Shown here piece after piece: positions 32,366 to 39,474 of a stretch of DNA of 41,365 nt. Origin of the DNA: a virus; the IMG/VR virus record IMGVR_UViG_3300036846_000259, positions 1 to 41,365 of that record, one strand, 5' to 3'. The translations under genes were made by a program, and so were the position numbers. The notes beneath the pieces were generated by a model. That model was not told the DNA's origin, searched no databases, and worked only from the letters and a program-made list of their open reading frames with translations. The stretch's first letter is position 1. Each line of letters opens with the position of its first letter.

Positions 32366-33592
32366 CGCGACGGTCATCGGGAAGATGTACGCTAGTCCGC
32401 GCGTCTTCTGGCTCATCTGAACTTGGTAGCCATCGACGAGCTTGAGGTAATGATCTTGCGTGATGCGGACATCGGAGTGCCCCAACATCTGCGACAGGCT
32501 GAAGATGTCGCAGCCCGTGGTGAGCGCGTTGACGGCGAACGTGTCGCGGAAGCGGTGGCACGCGCCGTCGAGCTTCGCGAGTCGGAGCACTTTCACAACG
32601 AGCGCGGTCGTCTCGCGCACTCGGGCTTCGTAATCCGGCATCAGCGTCGAGAACTCCGCGCCGTCGCGGAGGGCCGTACGAGCCGCTCTGTAGTCGTCGT
32701 CGGCGTCGGGCTGAAAGAAGTACGCGTCCGACTCGGGCAAGCGCTTCAGCGCGTCGAGAGCGGCTTGCTGCACTTCCGGCGCGAGGCTGATCAGCTTGCG
32801 CGTTTTGATGACGTAGTAGTTCGCGGTGTTACTCGCCGTGAGGTACTCGCGCTCGAAGAAGGTCGCATCGCTGATGCGGCATCCGGTGTAGAGCATCAGG
32901 TAGATCAGCGCTCTGGCGCGGTCGCGGATCTCTTCGGGCAACTGCTCGATGGCGGCGAGAATGGCCGTCACTTCGTGCGGCTTGAAGGGCACGCGCTTCA
33001 CTTTCCCCGTGCCGATCTTGCCCTTCGTGTAGTTGAGGTCCGCATCAGCGGTCGGCGCATCGGTGATCCACTTCTTCTTCTTGCAGAAGTTGAAGAGCAC
33101 GCGAAGGTGGGTGAGCCGCCCCTGCGCCGTCGCTTGCTTCCATCCGGCGTCGTACTCGGCGAAGTACTGGTGCATGAAGTCCGTGTCGATCTGCGAGAGC
33201 AGCACGCGCTCGTGGGCTTCGGCGTAGGCGCGGAAGTGGCCGAAGGCGTTCGTGTACAGCTTCTTGGTATTCGACGCTCTCTTCTTCTTGCCGCTCATCA
33301 GCACTTCGACGGCGGATTCGAGCGTCCTCTCGCTATTGGGCACGTTGCCGATCAGCGCGATGCCGCCACCGGGGGTCGGATCGTCGCCGCCCTTGCCGTC
33401 GAGCATGGCTTGCACTTTGAGCAATCCGGCGATCTGGCCGCGCGTTTCGAGCGACTCGCGGATGAACTTTCCGCGCAACTTGCCGTGAACCCAGAGTGGG
33501 CACTCGCACTTGTCGAGGATCTTCGGCTTGCTCACTTCGCAGGATGCGGCGTGCCGTCTGTACATCGTCAGGTTGTTTTGTTTTTTGGTCAT
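32360..33592 (-). CDS. int: tyrosine-type site-specific integrase
   Basis: A 410-residue tyrosine recombinase that would insert the phage into the host chromosome. The catalytic set is complete: Arg239 (TGCRIS), Lys263 or 266 (VIKTRKL), His346 and Arg349 (HRFRDT), His372 (LGHSDV) and the nucleophile Tyr382 (HYLKL). The core-binding domain covers about residues 90-190. The first 45 residues hold CEVSKPKILDKCECPLW, a Cys-rich, possibly zinc-binding start, uncommon in model integrases but seen in some soil bacteria. AAGGG lies before ATG 33592. The gene opposes the flanking operons and follows a small gene in the same direction. The attachment site cannot be fixed from this sequence. Confidence 0.93.
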   Translation of the reverse strand: MTKKQNNLTMYRRHAASCEVSKPKILDKCECPLWVHGKLRGKFIRESLETRGQIAGLLKVQAMLDGKGGDDPTPGGGIALIGNVPNSERTLESAVEVLMSGKKKRASNTKKLYTNAFGHFRAYAEAHERVLLSQIDTDFMHQYFAEYDAGWKQATAQGRLTHLRVLFNFCKKKKWITDAPTADADLNYTKGKIGTGKVKRVPFKPHEVTAILAAIEQLPEEIRDRARALIYLMLYTGCRISDATFFEREYLTASNTANYYVIKTRKLISLAPEVQQAALDALKRLPESDAYFFQPDADDDYRAARTALRDGAEFSTLMPDYEARVRETTALVVKVLRLAKLDGACHRFRDTFAVNALTTGCDIFSLSQMLGHSDVRITQDHYLKLVDGYQVQMSQKTRGLAYIFPMTVAS

Positions 33593-33616
33593 TTCGGTTC
33601 CCTTAGTCTTTTTTCG

Positions 33617-33874
33617 TTATCGGCGGCTGCGGCGATTCGCCGTCAACCATTCGTAGTGAGCGCGGGCTGCATCCGGCGGCGAGGCGACGACGTTGTTGCT
33701 CTGGATTGTGATCGTCTTCAGGATGCCGTAGGGCGCGGCGACGAACGAGAAGGGCTTGCGTCCGTTCTCGCGGTACAGCTTCATCGCGTCGTCGTAGGTG
33801 ATCGCGACGAGGTGCGTCGTCTCGGGTGCGCAGATCGCACCGTTCATCGTTTGTCGTTCGTTGTTGTTCGTCAT
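33617..33874 (-). CDS. small protein upstream of integrase
   Basis: An 85-residue protein ending 24 bases before integrase, so both probably share a transcript. It contains THLVAITYDDAMKLYRENG and FSFVAAPYGILKTITIQ. No ribosome site is clear before ATG 33874, so the start is uncertain; a TTG at 33967 would extend it into the operator region. It is a candidate for the missing lysogeny regulator only by position; I see no helix-turn-helix. Confidence 0.5.
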   Translation of the reverse strand: MTNNNERQTMNGAICAPETTHLVAITYDDAMKLYRENGRKPFSFVAAPYGILKTITIQSNNVVASPPDAARAHYEWLTANRRSRR

Positions 33875-33893
33875 AGAAGAATACCGAACACTA

Positions 33894-34092
33894 TTGTACG
33901 GGATTTTGTACGGTGTTTTGGGTGCTGGAAGGAAGTACTGAAGAATGAAGCGATTAGGAGGGTACAAAAATGCGTTCAGGGACTAGAAGGTCTTTTCCCG
34001 GTGGGATTGAAAGCAAACCACTTGCTTATGGTATCAAGGCCGTAGAAGCAGCAGAAGCAGCGGAAGATCAGGATTTTTGTACACCGTACAAA
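33894..34092. promoter_or_regulatory. cluster of TTGTAC-type sites between divergent operons
   Basis: TTGTACGG occurs twice in tandem 12 bases apart (33894-33901 and 33906-33913). GTACAAAA lies at the start of the gene at 33970, and a perfect inverted repeat TTTGTAC-ACC-GTACAAA lies at 34076-34092. Repeated sites in the divergent region between integrase and the right-hand early operon look like phage operators. Confidence 0.5.
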
Positions 34093-34155
34093 GTTCTGGC
34101 GACGGCGCTTCCGCAAGCGTGCCTCGACAAGCTCGACGCGTGGAGGTCGGCATGA
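33970..34155 (+). CDS. small leader-position protein
   Basis: A 61-residue frame with an excellent AGGAGGG ribosome site before ATG 33970 and a four-base overlap with the next gene. The sequence is weakly folded-looking (AVEAAEAAEDQD) with CLDKLDAWRS at the end. It spans an operator-like inverted repeat. It may be a real first gene or a translated leader. Confidence 0.5.
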   Translation: MRSGTRRSFPGGIESKPLAYGIKAVEAAEAAEDQDFCTPYKVLATALPQACLDKLDAWRSA

Positions 34156-34493
34156 AGTGCCCGACGTGCCCGCGCGATATTCCCAACGGCAAACTCGCGT
34201 GCTCCTACTGCCTCGAAGAGCGCAGCCACGGAGCCGCGCTCAACCTTCAGCTTCACCCGTTGCAGCAGATGATGGCGCACCGCTCCATGCTCACCGTGCG
34301 CCACTTCGACGGCGTGCGCCACGCGCAGATGGTCGGCGTCGAGCGCACGTTCTGCTACCAGCCCATCGAGGCGTACCACCGACGCGGAGCCACGCCGCTC
34401 GACAACTACCTCGCCTACGACGAGCGCGTGTGCGAGAAGTGCCAGCACCAGATCGCCGCGCTCTTGCGGGAGGTTGCCAAATGTTCCGCGTAA
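34152..34493 (+). CDS. zinc-ribbon protein
   Basis: A 113-residue protein beginning MKCPTCPRDIPNGKLACSYC, a complete CxxC...CxxC ribbon, with a second CEKC pair and a histidine near the end (CEKCQHQI). The middle is rich in His and Arg. Possibly involved in nucleic acid binding for the replication genes that follow. Confidence 0.65.
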   Translation: MKCPTCPRDIPNGKLACSYCLEERSHGAALNLQLHPLQQMMAHRSMLTVRHFDGVRHAQMVGVERTFCYQPIEAYHRRGATPLDNYLAYDERVCEKCQHQIAALLREVAKCSA

Positions 34494-34684
34494 TGGTGAA
34501 GACTCAGGTCATCGCCGGATCGCTGCACTATCACGCGACCCTGTGGAGCCGTCGCTTGGGTCACTGGCATGTGTGCGGCGTCTGCGTTCTGACGGAGCCG
34601 GAATGGCTCAAGTTTCTCGGCGTCTGCGAAACGTACCATGTCGAGGTAATCGTCGGTGAGACACTTCCGACTACATCCGCCTAA
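34481..34684 (+). CDS. small hypothetical protein
   Basis: A 67-residue protein overlapping its neighbours (13 bases before, 29 bases after). GGGAGG lies upstream of ATG 34481. It has a strand-rich start (VMVKTQVIAGSLHYHATLW) and a CGVC pair. No family recognised. Confidence 0.5.
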   Translation: MFRVMVKTQVIAGSLHYHATLWSRRLGHWHVCGVCVLTEPEWLKFLGVCETYHVEVIVGETLPTTSA

Positions 34685-35015
34685 GCCGCGTCTCGTCGAG
34701 AACGACGTCGAGAAGCTATGCCTCGACGTGCTGCATCTCAAACGCTACCGACCGGAGCGTCTGCACTCGGGCACGTTCAAGTCGCTCGACGGTCGGCGCT
34801 TCATCAAGGCGCATCCGAAAGGCACGCCCGACTACATCGTGGCGCACCCGGATTTTCCCGCGTTCTACCTGGAGGTCAAGCGCCCCGGCGAAGTACCCAC
34901 GCCAGAGCAAGAGCAGAAACACGTCGAGCTTCGGCTATACGGCCTCGCCGTCGCGACCGTCGATTCCATCGACGCGCTCGTCGCGTGGCTCGACATCAAC
35001 CGAAAGGCACAATAG
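34656..35015 (+). CDS. VRR-NUC domain nuclease
   Basis: A 119-residue VRR-NUC protein, a small PD-(D/E)XK nuclease type common in phages and linked to structure-specific DNA cutting. Key residues: Glu19 in the first helix, Asp59 in KGTPDYIV, Glu73 and Lys75 in YLEVKRPGE, and TPEQEQKHVELRLYG. GTG 34656 has GAGGT eight bases upstream. It stands just before the replication gene, so it may act on replication or recombination junctions. Confidence 0.85.
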   Translation: MRHFRLHPPKPRLVENDVEKLCLDVLHLKRYRPERLHSGTFKSLDGRRFIKAHPKGTPDYIVAHPDFPAFYLEVKRPGEVPTPEQEQKHVELRLYGLAVATVDSIDALVAWLDINRKAQ

Positions 35016-35017
35016 CT

Positions 35018-35866
35018 ATGGCGAGAGCACGCTCCATCAAACCTGGAATCATGACGAACGAGGAACTCTGCGATCTCGGAATGCCCGCGTACATTCTGTT
35101 CACCGGACTCTGGATGCTGGCGGATCGCGAAGGCAGACTCGAAGACCGCCCGAAACGCATCAAGGCAGAGGCGATGCCGCTCTGGGAAGATGTGACTTTT
35201 AAGACTGTGGAAACTTTGGTTGAAAAACTGTGCGAAAGCGGCTTTATCCACAGGTACGAGATCGAGGGCAAGTGCTACCTGCAAATTGTAAACTGGCACA
35301 AGCACCAACACCCGCACCCCCGCGAAGCCGATAGCGTGATCCCTGAAATGAACGGCGCAAGTGCCCACGCGTCAACCACTTCAGAGCAAGCAGAATCTAG
35401 GCACGTACAAGGCAATGCTAAGGCACGGCCTAGCCCGTCAGGATCTTCAGGATCTTCAGGGTCTTCCGGTGCGCCTCCTTCGTCGGCGAAACGCGCCTCG
35501 CCGCCGACGCCTTCGGCGGAGCACAAAACGCAGCGCAAGCCGCCCGCGAGGGAGACGCGGCAACGCGCCGACGACGGTCCCCAAGAAACGCCGTCGAGAG
35601 CGAGGGCCGCGCCGACGGACTTCTGGCCGCACAACCCGGAAGACGTGAGCATCCTTCGCGAGTCGCTCGGCGAACTCGGCAAGCAATGCGGACTACCGCC
35701 GCCCGACGACGAGATCATCAGGCAAATCCTCGATGCGGGCCGGGGCATGGACGGACGCGCGATCCACGGCTTGCTAGTCGCGCTCTCGCATCGGCAGAAG
35801 TTCAGGGACATGCGCTCTTGGGGACTCTTGCCGCTGCTCGTGAAGCAATACTCCCATGCTGCATGA
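35018..35866 (+). CDS. phage replication protein, winged-helix N-terminus
   Basis: A 282-residue protein with the N-terminal module of phage replisome organisers: MARARSIKPGIMTNEELCDL, LFTGLWMLADREGRLEDRP, VETLVEKLCESGFIHRYE and LQIVNWHKHQHPHPRE. A Ser/Gly/Pro/Arg-rich linker (about residues 115-195) leads to a helical C-terminus that may bind the helicase or its loader (DEIIRQILDAGRG, FRDMRSWGLLPLL). It likely starts phage DNA replication. No separate helicase or polymerase gene is seen, so the phage would use host enzymes. Confidence 0.8.
   Translation: MARARSIKPGIMTNEELCDLGMPAYILFTGLWMLADREGRLEDRPKRIKAEAMPLWEDVTFKTVETLVEKLCESGFIHRYEIEGKCYLQIVNWHKHQHPHPREADSVIPEMNGASAHASTTSEQAESRHVQGNAKARPSPSGSSGSSGSSGAPPSSAKRASPPTPSAEHKTQRKPPARETRQRADDGPQETPSRARAAPTDFWPHNPEDVSILRESLGELGKQCGLPPPDDEIIRQILDAGRGMDGRAIHGLLVALSHRQKFRDMRSWGLLPLLVKQYSHAA
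35438..35464 (+). repeat. 9-bp tandem repeats in replication gene linker
   Basis: Three copies of TCAGGATCT, the last TCAGGGTCT, code for a Ser-Gly-Ser run in the linker. In many phages the replication origin lies in such repeats inside the initiator gene, so this is also an origin candidate, though the copies are short. Confidence 0.6.
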
Positions 35867-35881
35867 GAGCTTAGGCACATA

Positions 35882-35897
35882 CGTGTCGGAATTCCGA
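35882..35897. promoter_or_regulatory. candidate operator palindrome, copy 2
   Basis: CGTGTCGGAATTCCGA repeats the 16-base element at 25608-25623 with one change. It lies 15 bases after the replication gene and about 100 bases before the next gene at 35998, in an A/T-rich spacer. Confidence 0.55.
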
Positions 35898-35997
35898 TAT
35901 CATTTGCGTGAAGTCGATGCATTGAGTTCATGTAGTTTAAATACGACGTGCTTCTGTCATGAAACAGCATGTTGTGCTTTAAGAGGAGACTAAACGA

Positions 35998-36492
35998 ATG
36001 ATGAAACGAGACGAAGAGACGACTAGCTACGCAAAGATGGGTGTTGCCGCGCTCTTGCCTGGAATGAACTTTATGCTTGAGAAAATGCAACAGCAAATCG
36101 ACGAGATGAAGACGATGCTCGGCATCTTGCAAGAACAGCCGACCGTACTTGAAGATAAGCGCGTCGTCGGACGCCCGCGCAAGATCAAGAGCAGTTGGTC
36201 GGACGATCCCGAAGAGCGCAAGCTCGAAATGCAGCGGCGGATGAAGATTCGAGAGCAGAAGCGAGTGGCTCACATTCCCGTGTCGAGCAAAGCTCATCCC
36301 GATCACGCGAAGTGGGTCGCGAAGATTACTCGGCAAAGAAAGCGCGAGTGGGCGGCACTGTCGCCCCAGAAACGCCGGGAACGTCTCGCGGCGATGGAAG
36401 CGGGCAGAGCGAAGCAGAGGGCGGCAGCAAAGAAGTCGAAGAAGCCGCTCGTCAAACTTCAACCTAACGCGAATCAGGAGGTGGCTGCATGA
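35998..36492 (+). CDS. basic protein with AT-hook-like motif
   Basis: A 164-residue, strongly basic protein. The N-terminal part has a helix FMLEKMQQQIDEMKTMLGIL; a VGRPRKIK motif at about 57-64 is AT-hook-like; the rest is Arg/Lys/Glu helix (KITRQRKREWAALSPQKRRE). GAGGAG lies ten bases before ATG 35998. Probably a DNA-associated protein, perhaps nucleoid-like. It heads the third plus-strand early unit, after the palindrome. Confidence 0.6.
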   Translation: MMKRDEETTSYAKMGVAALLPGMNFMLEKMQQQIDEMKTMLGILQEQPTVLEDKRVVGRPRKIKSSWSDDPEERKLEMQRRMKIREQKRVAHIPVSSKAHPDHAKWVAKITRQRKREWAALSPQKRRERLAAMEAGRAKQRAAAKKSKKPLVKLQPNANQEVAA

Positions 36493-36809
36493 CGCGACTG
36501 AGCAACCGACAATATCCGATGCTCCGAATGCTTTACGACAACGACACGAAGGGCTACATGACTATCGAAGACGCGCAACAGTGGGATCAGCGACCTTTCC
36601 GCTCGATGCTCATCCGGCGTTGGTGCGCGTATCGACCGAAGTACGGCTTCCACATCACGAAAGAAGGCAAGGCGGCACTGCACGAGTTCCTAACGACCGA
36701 CATTGCTCGGAAGAACCCGACTTTGCCACTGACGGCTTACTTCGACGCGACGGCCTACGACTTAAAGCCGAAGCGCGTCGTTCATGAGATGCAAAAGGGG
36801 GCGGCGTGA
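36489..36809 (+). CDS. winged-helix-like small protein
   Basis: A 106-residue protein in an ATGA overlap. QYPMLRMLYDNDTKGYMTI, RSMLIRRWCAY and the wing-like GFHITKEGKAALHEFL fit a winged-helix pattern. It may be a DNA-binding regulator. Family uncertain. Confidence 0.6.
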   Translation: MTRLSNRQYPMLRMLYDNDTKGYMTIEDAQQWDQRPFRSMLIRRWCAYRPKYGFHITKEGKAALHEFLTTDIARKNPTLPLTAYFDATAYDLKPKRVVHEMQKGAA

Positions 36810-37108
36810 CGATCAACTGTCCAAAATGCGATGGCGAGATCGACGCTCTCGTCTCTTCGCCGTGGGGCAATCCTCCGAAAGAGATTCCGCGCTTCGCGCC
36901 GTATCTCTGCGGCTGGTGCGCGAGTCTGTTGATTATCGACCTCAACCTCAAACAATTCCGCACTCTCGAAGAGATCGACAGACTTACCGGGGTGAACACT
37001 CTCGCCGCGATCATGGGTAACGCCGCTCTGTGGCGCGAGATCACGAACGCTCAAAAGAGCATTCTCAAATTGCCGAATCGGCGCAAAGTGAAGGAGTGCG
37101 TCAATTGA
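36806..37108 (+). CDS. zinc-binding protein, paired CxxC
   Basis: A 100-residue protein starting at GTG 36806 with AAAAGGGGG upstream. CPKCDGEI and LCGWCASLL make a four-cysteine site; the second half is helical (LTGVNTLAAIMGNAALWREI). Role unknown. Confidence 0.6.
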   Translation: MTINCPKCDGEIDALVSSPWGNPPKEIPRFAPYLCGWCASLLIIDLNLKQFRTLEEIDRLTGVNTLAAIMGNAALWREITNAQKSILKLPNRRKVKECVN

Positions 37109-37383
37109 GCACGCTTCAATTTCAGTTCGGCGTGATCACCGCGACTCCCGGCGCTTTGCTTGCGCTTTCCGTCAGTGGCGACGAGGCGACCGTGTTCATT
37201 CGTCGTCATCTGACGGGCGACTGGGGCGATCTCGATCATCACGACAAAAAGCTGAATCATCTCGCGCTCAAGAACGGCGGGCGACTATTCTCGGCGTATC
37301 ATCTCGCCGACGGAACGAAGATCTACATCATCACCGAAGCCGACCGCTCGGCGACGACTATCTTGCTACCGGAGGATTACTGA
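37105..37383 (+). CDS. conserved plasmid/phage protein with WGDL...TEADRS motif
   Basis: A 92-residue protein starting at TTG 37105, chosen because AAGGAG lies eight bases upstream and the start overlaps the previous stop. HLTGDWGDLDHHDKKLN, GGRLFSAYHLADGTKIYIIT and EADRSATTILLPEDY are the core of a small family very common on plasmids and phages but without a known function. Its frequent occurrence on mobile DNA suggests a role against host control (inference). Confidence 0.75.
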   Translation: MSTLQFQFGVITATPGALLALSVSGDEATVFIRRHLTGDWGDLDHHDKKLNHLALKNGGRLFSAYHLADGTKIYIITEADRSATTILLPEDY

Positions 37384-37385
37384 AC

Positions 37386-37604
37386 ATGCCGCTCTATCGC
37401 AGCAACGAGACGCCATGTCGGGACGCGCGGTTTCAACGACGAATTCTGTGGGTGCGTCGCCCAATTGCGTTCGTCGAGAATGTCCACGAAGTGGGGCTGG
37501 AGTGCGGTCATGAACCATTGCTTATGGGTGGTCCCGATCCACGAGTCGGCGGGGTCTGCTTCTGTCCCACATGCTACGAGCGGGAACGACCGGAGGATGA
37601 CTGA
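37386..37604 (+). CDS. CGH...CxxC zinc protein, paralogue C
   Basis: A 72-residue protein with FQRRILWVRR, LECGHEPLLM and CFCPTCYER. It matches the layout of the paralogues at 31295 and 31516, which lie about 6 kb away beyond the integrase. This copy shows the family is spread over both early operons. Confidence 0.65.
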   Translation: MPLYRSNETPCRDARFQRRILWVRRPIAFVENVHEVGLECGHEPLLMGGPDPRVGGVCFCPTCYERERPEDD

Positions 37605-37810
37605 TGCCTTGTTGGTTCTATGGCTATTCGATGTTCGTCAACATGGCGCGTGATGGGCCGTCGTACCCGTTCGTTCTGATTCCGACGCACGGCAACCAGT
37701 GCGGCATCGTCACGGGGTCGCACTCGCCGTGCCGGATGAAGATCGACGGACTCGAACCCGACATGGAAGCGTGCCCGCTGCTTCGCGACATTCGCCTAGA
37801 GGACCGATGA
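37604..37810 (+). CDS. small hypothetical protein
   Basis: A 68-residue protein with GGAGG seven bases before ATG. It has SPCRMKIDGLEPDMEACPLL and an N-terminal aromatic patch (CWFYGYSMF). No family recognised. Confidence 0.5.
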   Translation: MPCWFYGYSMFVNMARDGPSYPFVLIPTHGNQCGIVTGSHSPCRMKIDGLEPDMEACPLLRDIRLEDR

Positions 37811-38118
37811 ACCGCCCGATGACCTACATACTCGTCGGACAGACACCCGTGCCGGAAGACGATCCGCTGCGCTACGCCGAATGGCGCTCGACGGCGGACC
37901 GCATCGTGCGTCAGGACAAGATCGGCACGAGTTTCGTCTCGACCGTGTTTCTCGGAATTGATCACAACTGGCGGATGGAAGGTCCGCCGCTCTTATTCGA
38001 GACGATGATCTGGACCGACAGCGAGATTGTATTTTGCGACCGCTGCGCGACGTGGCTCGAAGCGGAGCAGCAACACGAGCGCGTTCTGGAAGACATGAAA
38101 GGAAAACTGCCGAGATGA
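37807..38118 (+). CDS. conserved phage protein with FLGIDHN...GPPLLFET motif
   Basis: A 103-residue protein of a family very common in phages. YILVGQTPVPEDDPLRYAEW, STVFLGIDHNW and EGPPLLFETMIW are its fixed parts, followed by a variable tail with CDRCATWLEAEQQHE. The role is unknown. It starts in an ATGA overlap. Confidence 0.8.
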   Translation: MNRPMTYILVGQTPVPEDDPLRYAEWRSTADRIVRQDKIGTSFVSTVFLGIDHNWRMEGPPLLFETMIWTDSEIVFCDRCATWLEAEQQHERVLEDMKGKLPR

Positions 38119-38759
38119 CGCCGCTCGAATCACTACGCCAGCAACTAGAGTTCTTTGTGAGCTTCCAGCGCAAAGGCAAGCCTCTCGACTGGCCGTATCC
38201 GTTCGTCTCAATCGAAGACTTCGTGCTGCGTCACGGGGTCGCTTTCGAGCGATCTCGTGAGCAGCCGCCGATTCCGCCGCTCCCGAAAGCATGTTTCTAC
38301 CAGTCCTACGTTTTGAGCCAGCGCATCAGACGCTGGATCTATTGCGAGGGCTATGCGCTTACTCCGCATTCTCTCGGGACCGCAGTTCATCACGCGTGGG
38401 TCGTCCGCGACGACGATCCGACGCAAGCCGTCGATCTCGCGTGGGAAGAAGGCACGCGCGACGACACAACGTATCTCGGGATTCCGTTCCGGCCCGACTT
38501 CGTCCGCTCCATGTACAAAGCCAGCGGGCGACAGAGACTTTACAGCGTGCTCGACACACCGTGGGCGCACTATCCGCTGCTCACGGGCGAGACGCGAATT
38601 GAAGACGTGATTTGGAGGGGTGATCATGAGAACCAAAGCGACAACGCGACCCGACCGCTGCATTCATTGCGGCGAGACAAAAAAGAATCACAAGCGCGGA
38701 CGCGCAGCGTGGAAGTGCAAAAGCAAAATCCGCGAGACGACTTGGCACGGCTGGCGTGA
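38115..38759 (+). CDS. putative papain/transglutaminase-like cysteine protein
   Basis: A 214-residue protein. PKACFYQSYVLS (Cys60), CEGYALTP, VHHAWVVRDD (His92 or 93) and QAVDLAW (Asp107) give a Cys-His-Asp order, as in papain-fold and transglutaminase-like enzymes. It may be a peptidase, amidase or crosslinker. After about residue 168 the sequence changes to a charged tail that overlaps a second gene in another frame, so the conserved protein may end functionally there. Family assignment is by pattern only. Confidence 0.65.
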   Translation: MTPLESLRQQLEFFVSFQRKGKPLDWPYPFVSIEDFVLRHGVAFERSREQPPIPPLPKACFYQSYVLSQRIRRWIYCEGYALTPHSLGTAVHHAWVVRDDDPTQAVDLAWEEGTRDDTTYLGIPFRPDFVRSMYKASGRQRLYSVLDTPWAHYPLLTGETRIEDVIWRGDHENQSDNATRPLHSLRRDKKESQARTRSVEVQKQNPRDDLARLA

Positions 38760-38805
38760 AGGCAAGTGCCCCTGCGAATTCTGCGCGAGGATGGATGCGG
38801 CATGA
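38626..38805 (+). CDS. zinc-finger small protein in alternate frame
   Basis: A 59-residue basic protein. GGAGGGG lies five bases before ATG 38626. CIHCGETKKNHKRG and KCPCEFCARMD provide Cys/His ligands. It lies for 134 bases inside the end of the preceding gene in another reading frame; I think this frame is the more selected one there. Confidence 0.6.
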   Translation: MRTKATTRPDRCIHCGETKKNHKRGRAAWKCKSKIRETTWHGWREGKCPCEFCARMDAA

Positions 38806-38885
38806 AGATCGCACTTCCCGGCGACGACGGATGATATCCTGAATCCGGTCACTTTTTCGGTTTTGAGACTCGATGCCCTTCGAGT

Positions 38886-38917
38886 GCCGCATCCTTCGCA
38901 CGGGATGCGGCTTTTTT
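38886..38917 (+). terminator. intrinsic terminator after the right early operon
   Basis: GCCGCATCC (38886-38894) pairs perfectly with GGATGCGGC (38903-38911) over an eight-base loop and is followed by six T residues. It ends the plus-strand operon. Confidence 0.9.
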
Positions 38918-38971
38918 CGTTTCACGTCATGGCCGCAACGGAAACGGAAGTTCGCATCGTCGAATCAAAAT

Positions 38972-39415
38972 ATGAAACTTTTTGTTTTCTTCGCTATCCT
39001 CGCAAGCGCCATCGCGCAGCCGCCGACGCCGACGATCAAGATCCGCACGGGCTTCGACAAAAAGCACAAGCCGCTGTACACGAGTGCCGAAGTGCGGAGC
39101 GGCTTCATCCTGATGGCGAGTAAGGGACAAGGCGATCCGCAATTCATCTACAGCCACGGCACGGTGCCCGAAGTGCGGATTCCGTTCGCCGCCTATTCGG
39201 TGTGTGGCGTCGAGGCTACCTACGCCGTCGGCCAAGCTCGGCCTACGCGCGTTTGGGACGCACGCTCCGACGTGAGCTACGCGGTGTTGGGGCAGAAGCT
39301 GTACCTGATTCCGCCGACCGCGCTTGCAGCGGGCACGCTCGACGATGCTCCGCTCGACATCCTGAGCCAGTCGGCACCAATGCCGAATCTCGAAGCGCTC
39401 CGACAGGGCAAGTAA
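38972..39415 (+). CDS. exported protein with signal peptide (moron-like)
   Basis: A 147-residue protein beginning MKLFVFFAILASAIAQPPTP, a short Sec signal peptide with a likely cut after AIA. The rest is a small beta-rich domain (IKIRTGFDKKHKPLY, VRSGFILMAS, GTVPEVRIPFAAYSVCGV). It is framed by an upstream and a downstream terminator, so it forms its own transcription unit, as phage 'morons' do. It could change the lysogen's surface or act in lysis, but no lytic motif is visible. The ribosome site is weak; longer frames upstream cross the terminator and are rejected. Confidence 0.7.
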   Translation: MKLFVFFAILASAIAQPPTPTIKIRTGFDKKHKPLYTSAEVRSGFILMASKGQGDPQFIYSHGTVPEVRIPFAAYSVCGVEATYAVGQARPTRVWDARSDVSYAVLGQKLYLIPPTALAAGTLDDAPLDILSQSAPMPNLEALRQGK

Positions 39416-39441
39416 GCCATCCCGCGTTCTCCGCCTCATCC

Positions 39442-39474
39442 GCCGCGTCTTCCTTCGGGGAGCGCGGCTTTTTT
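39442..39474 (+). terminator. intrinsic terminator after the exported-protein gene
   Basis: GCCGCG (39442-39447) pairs with CGCGGC (39463-39468), extended inward by CTTCC with GGGAG across a bulge; six T residues follow. Position is 27 bases after the stop codon. Confidence 0.85.

Noticed and set aside
33975-34030. Possible tRNA fragment or tRNA-type attachment site downstream of the int divergent region
   Set aside because: A T-loop-like TTCAATC on the minus strand has no pairing stem and no acceptor arm can be drawn.
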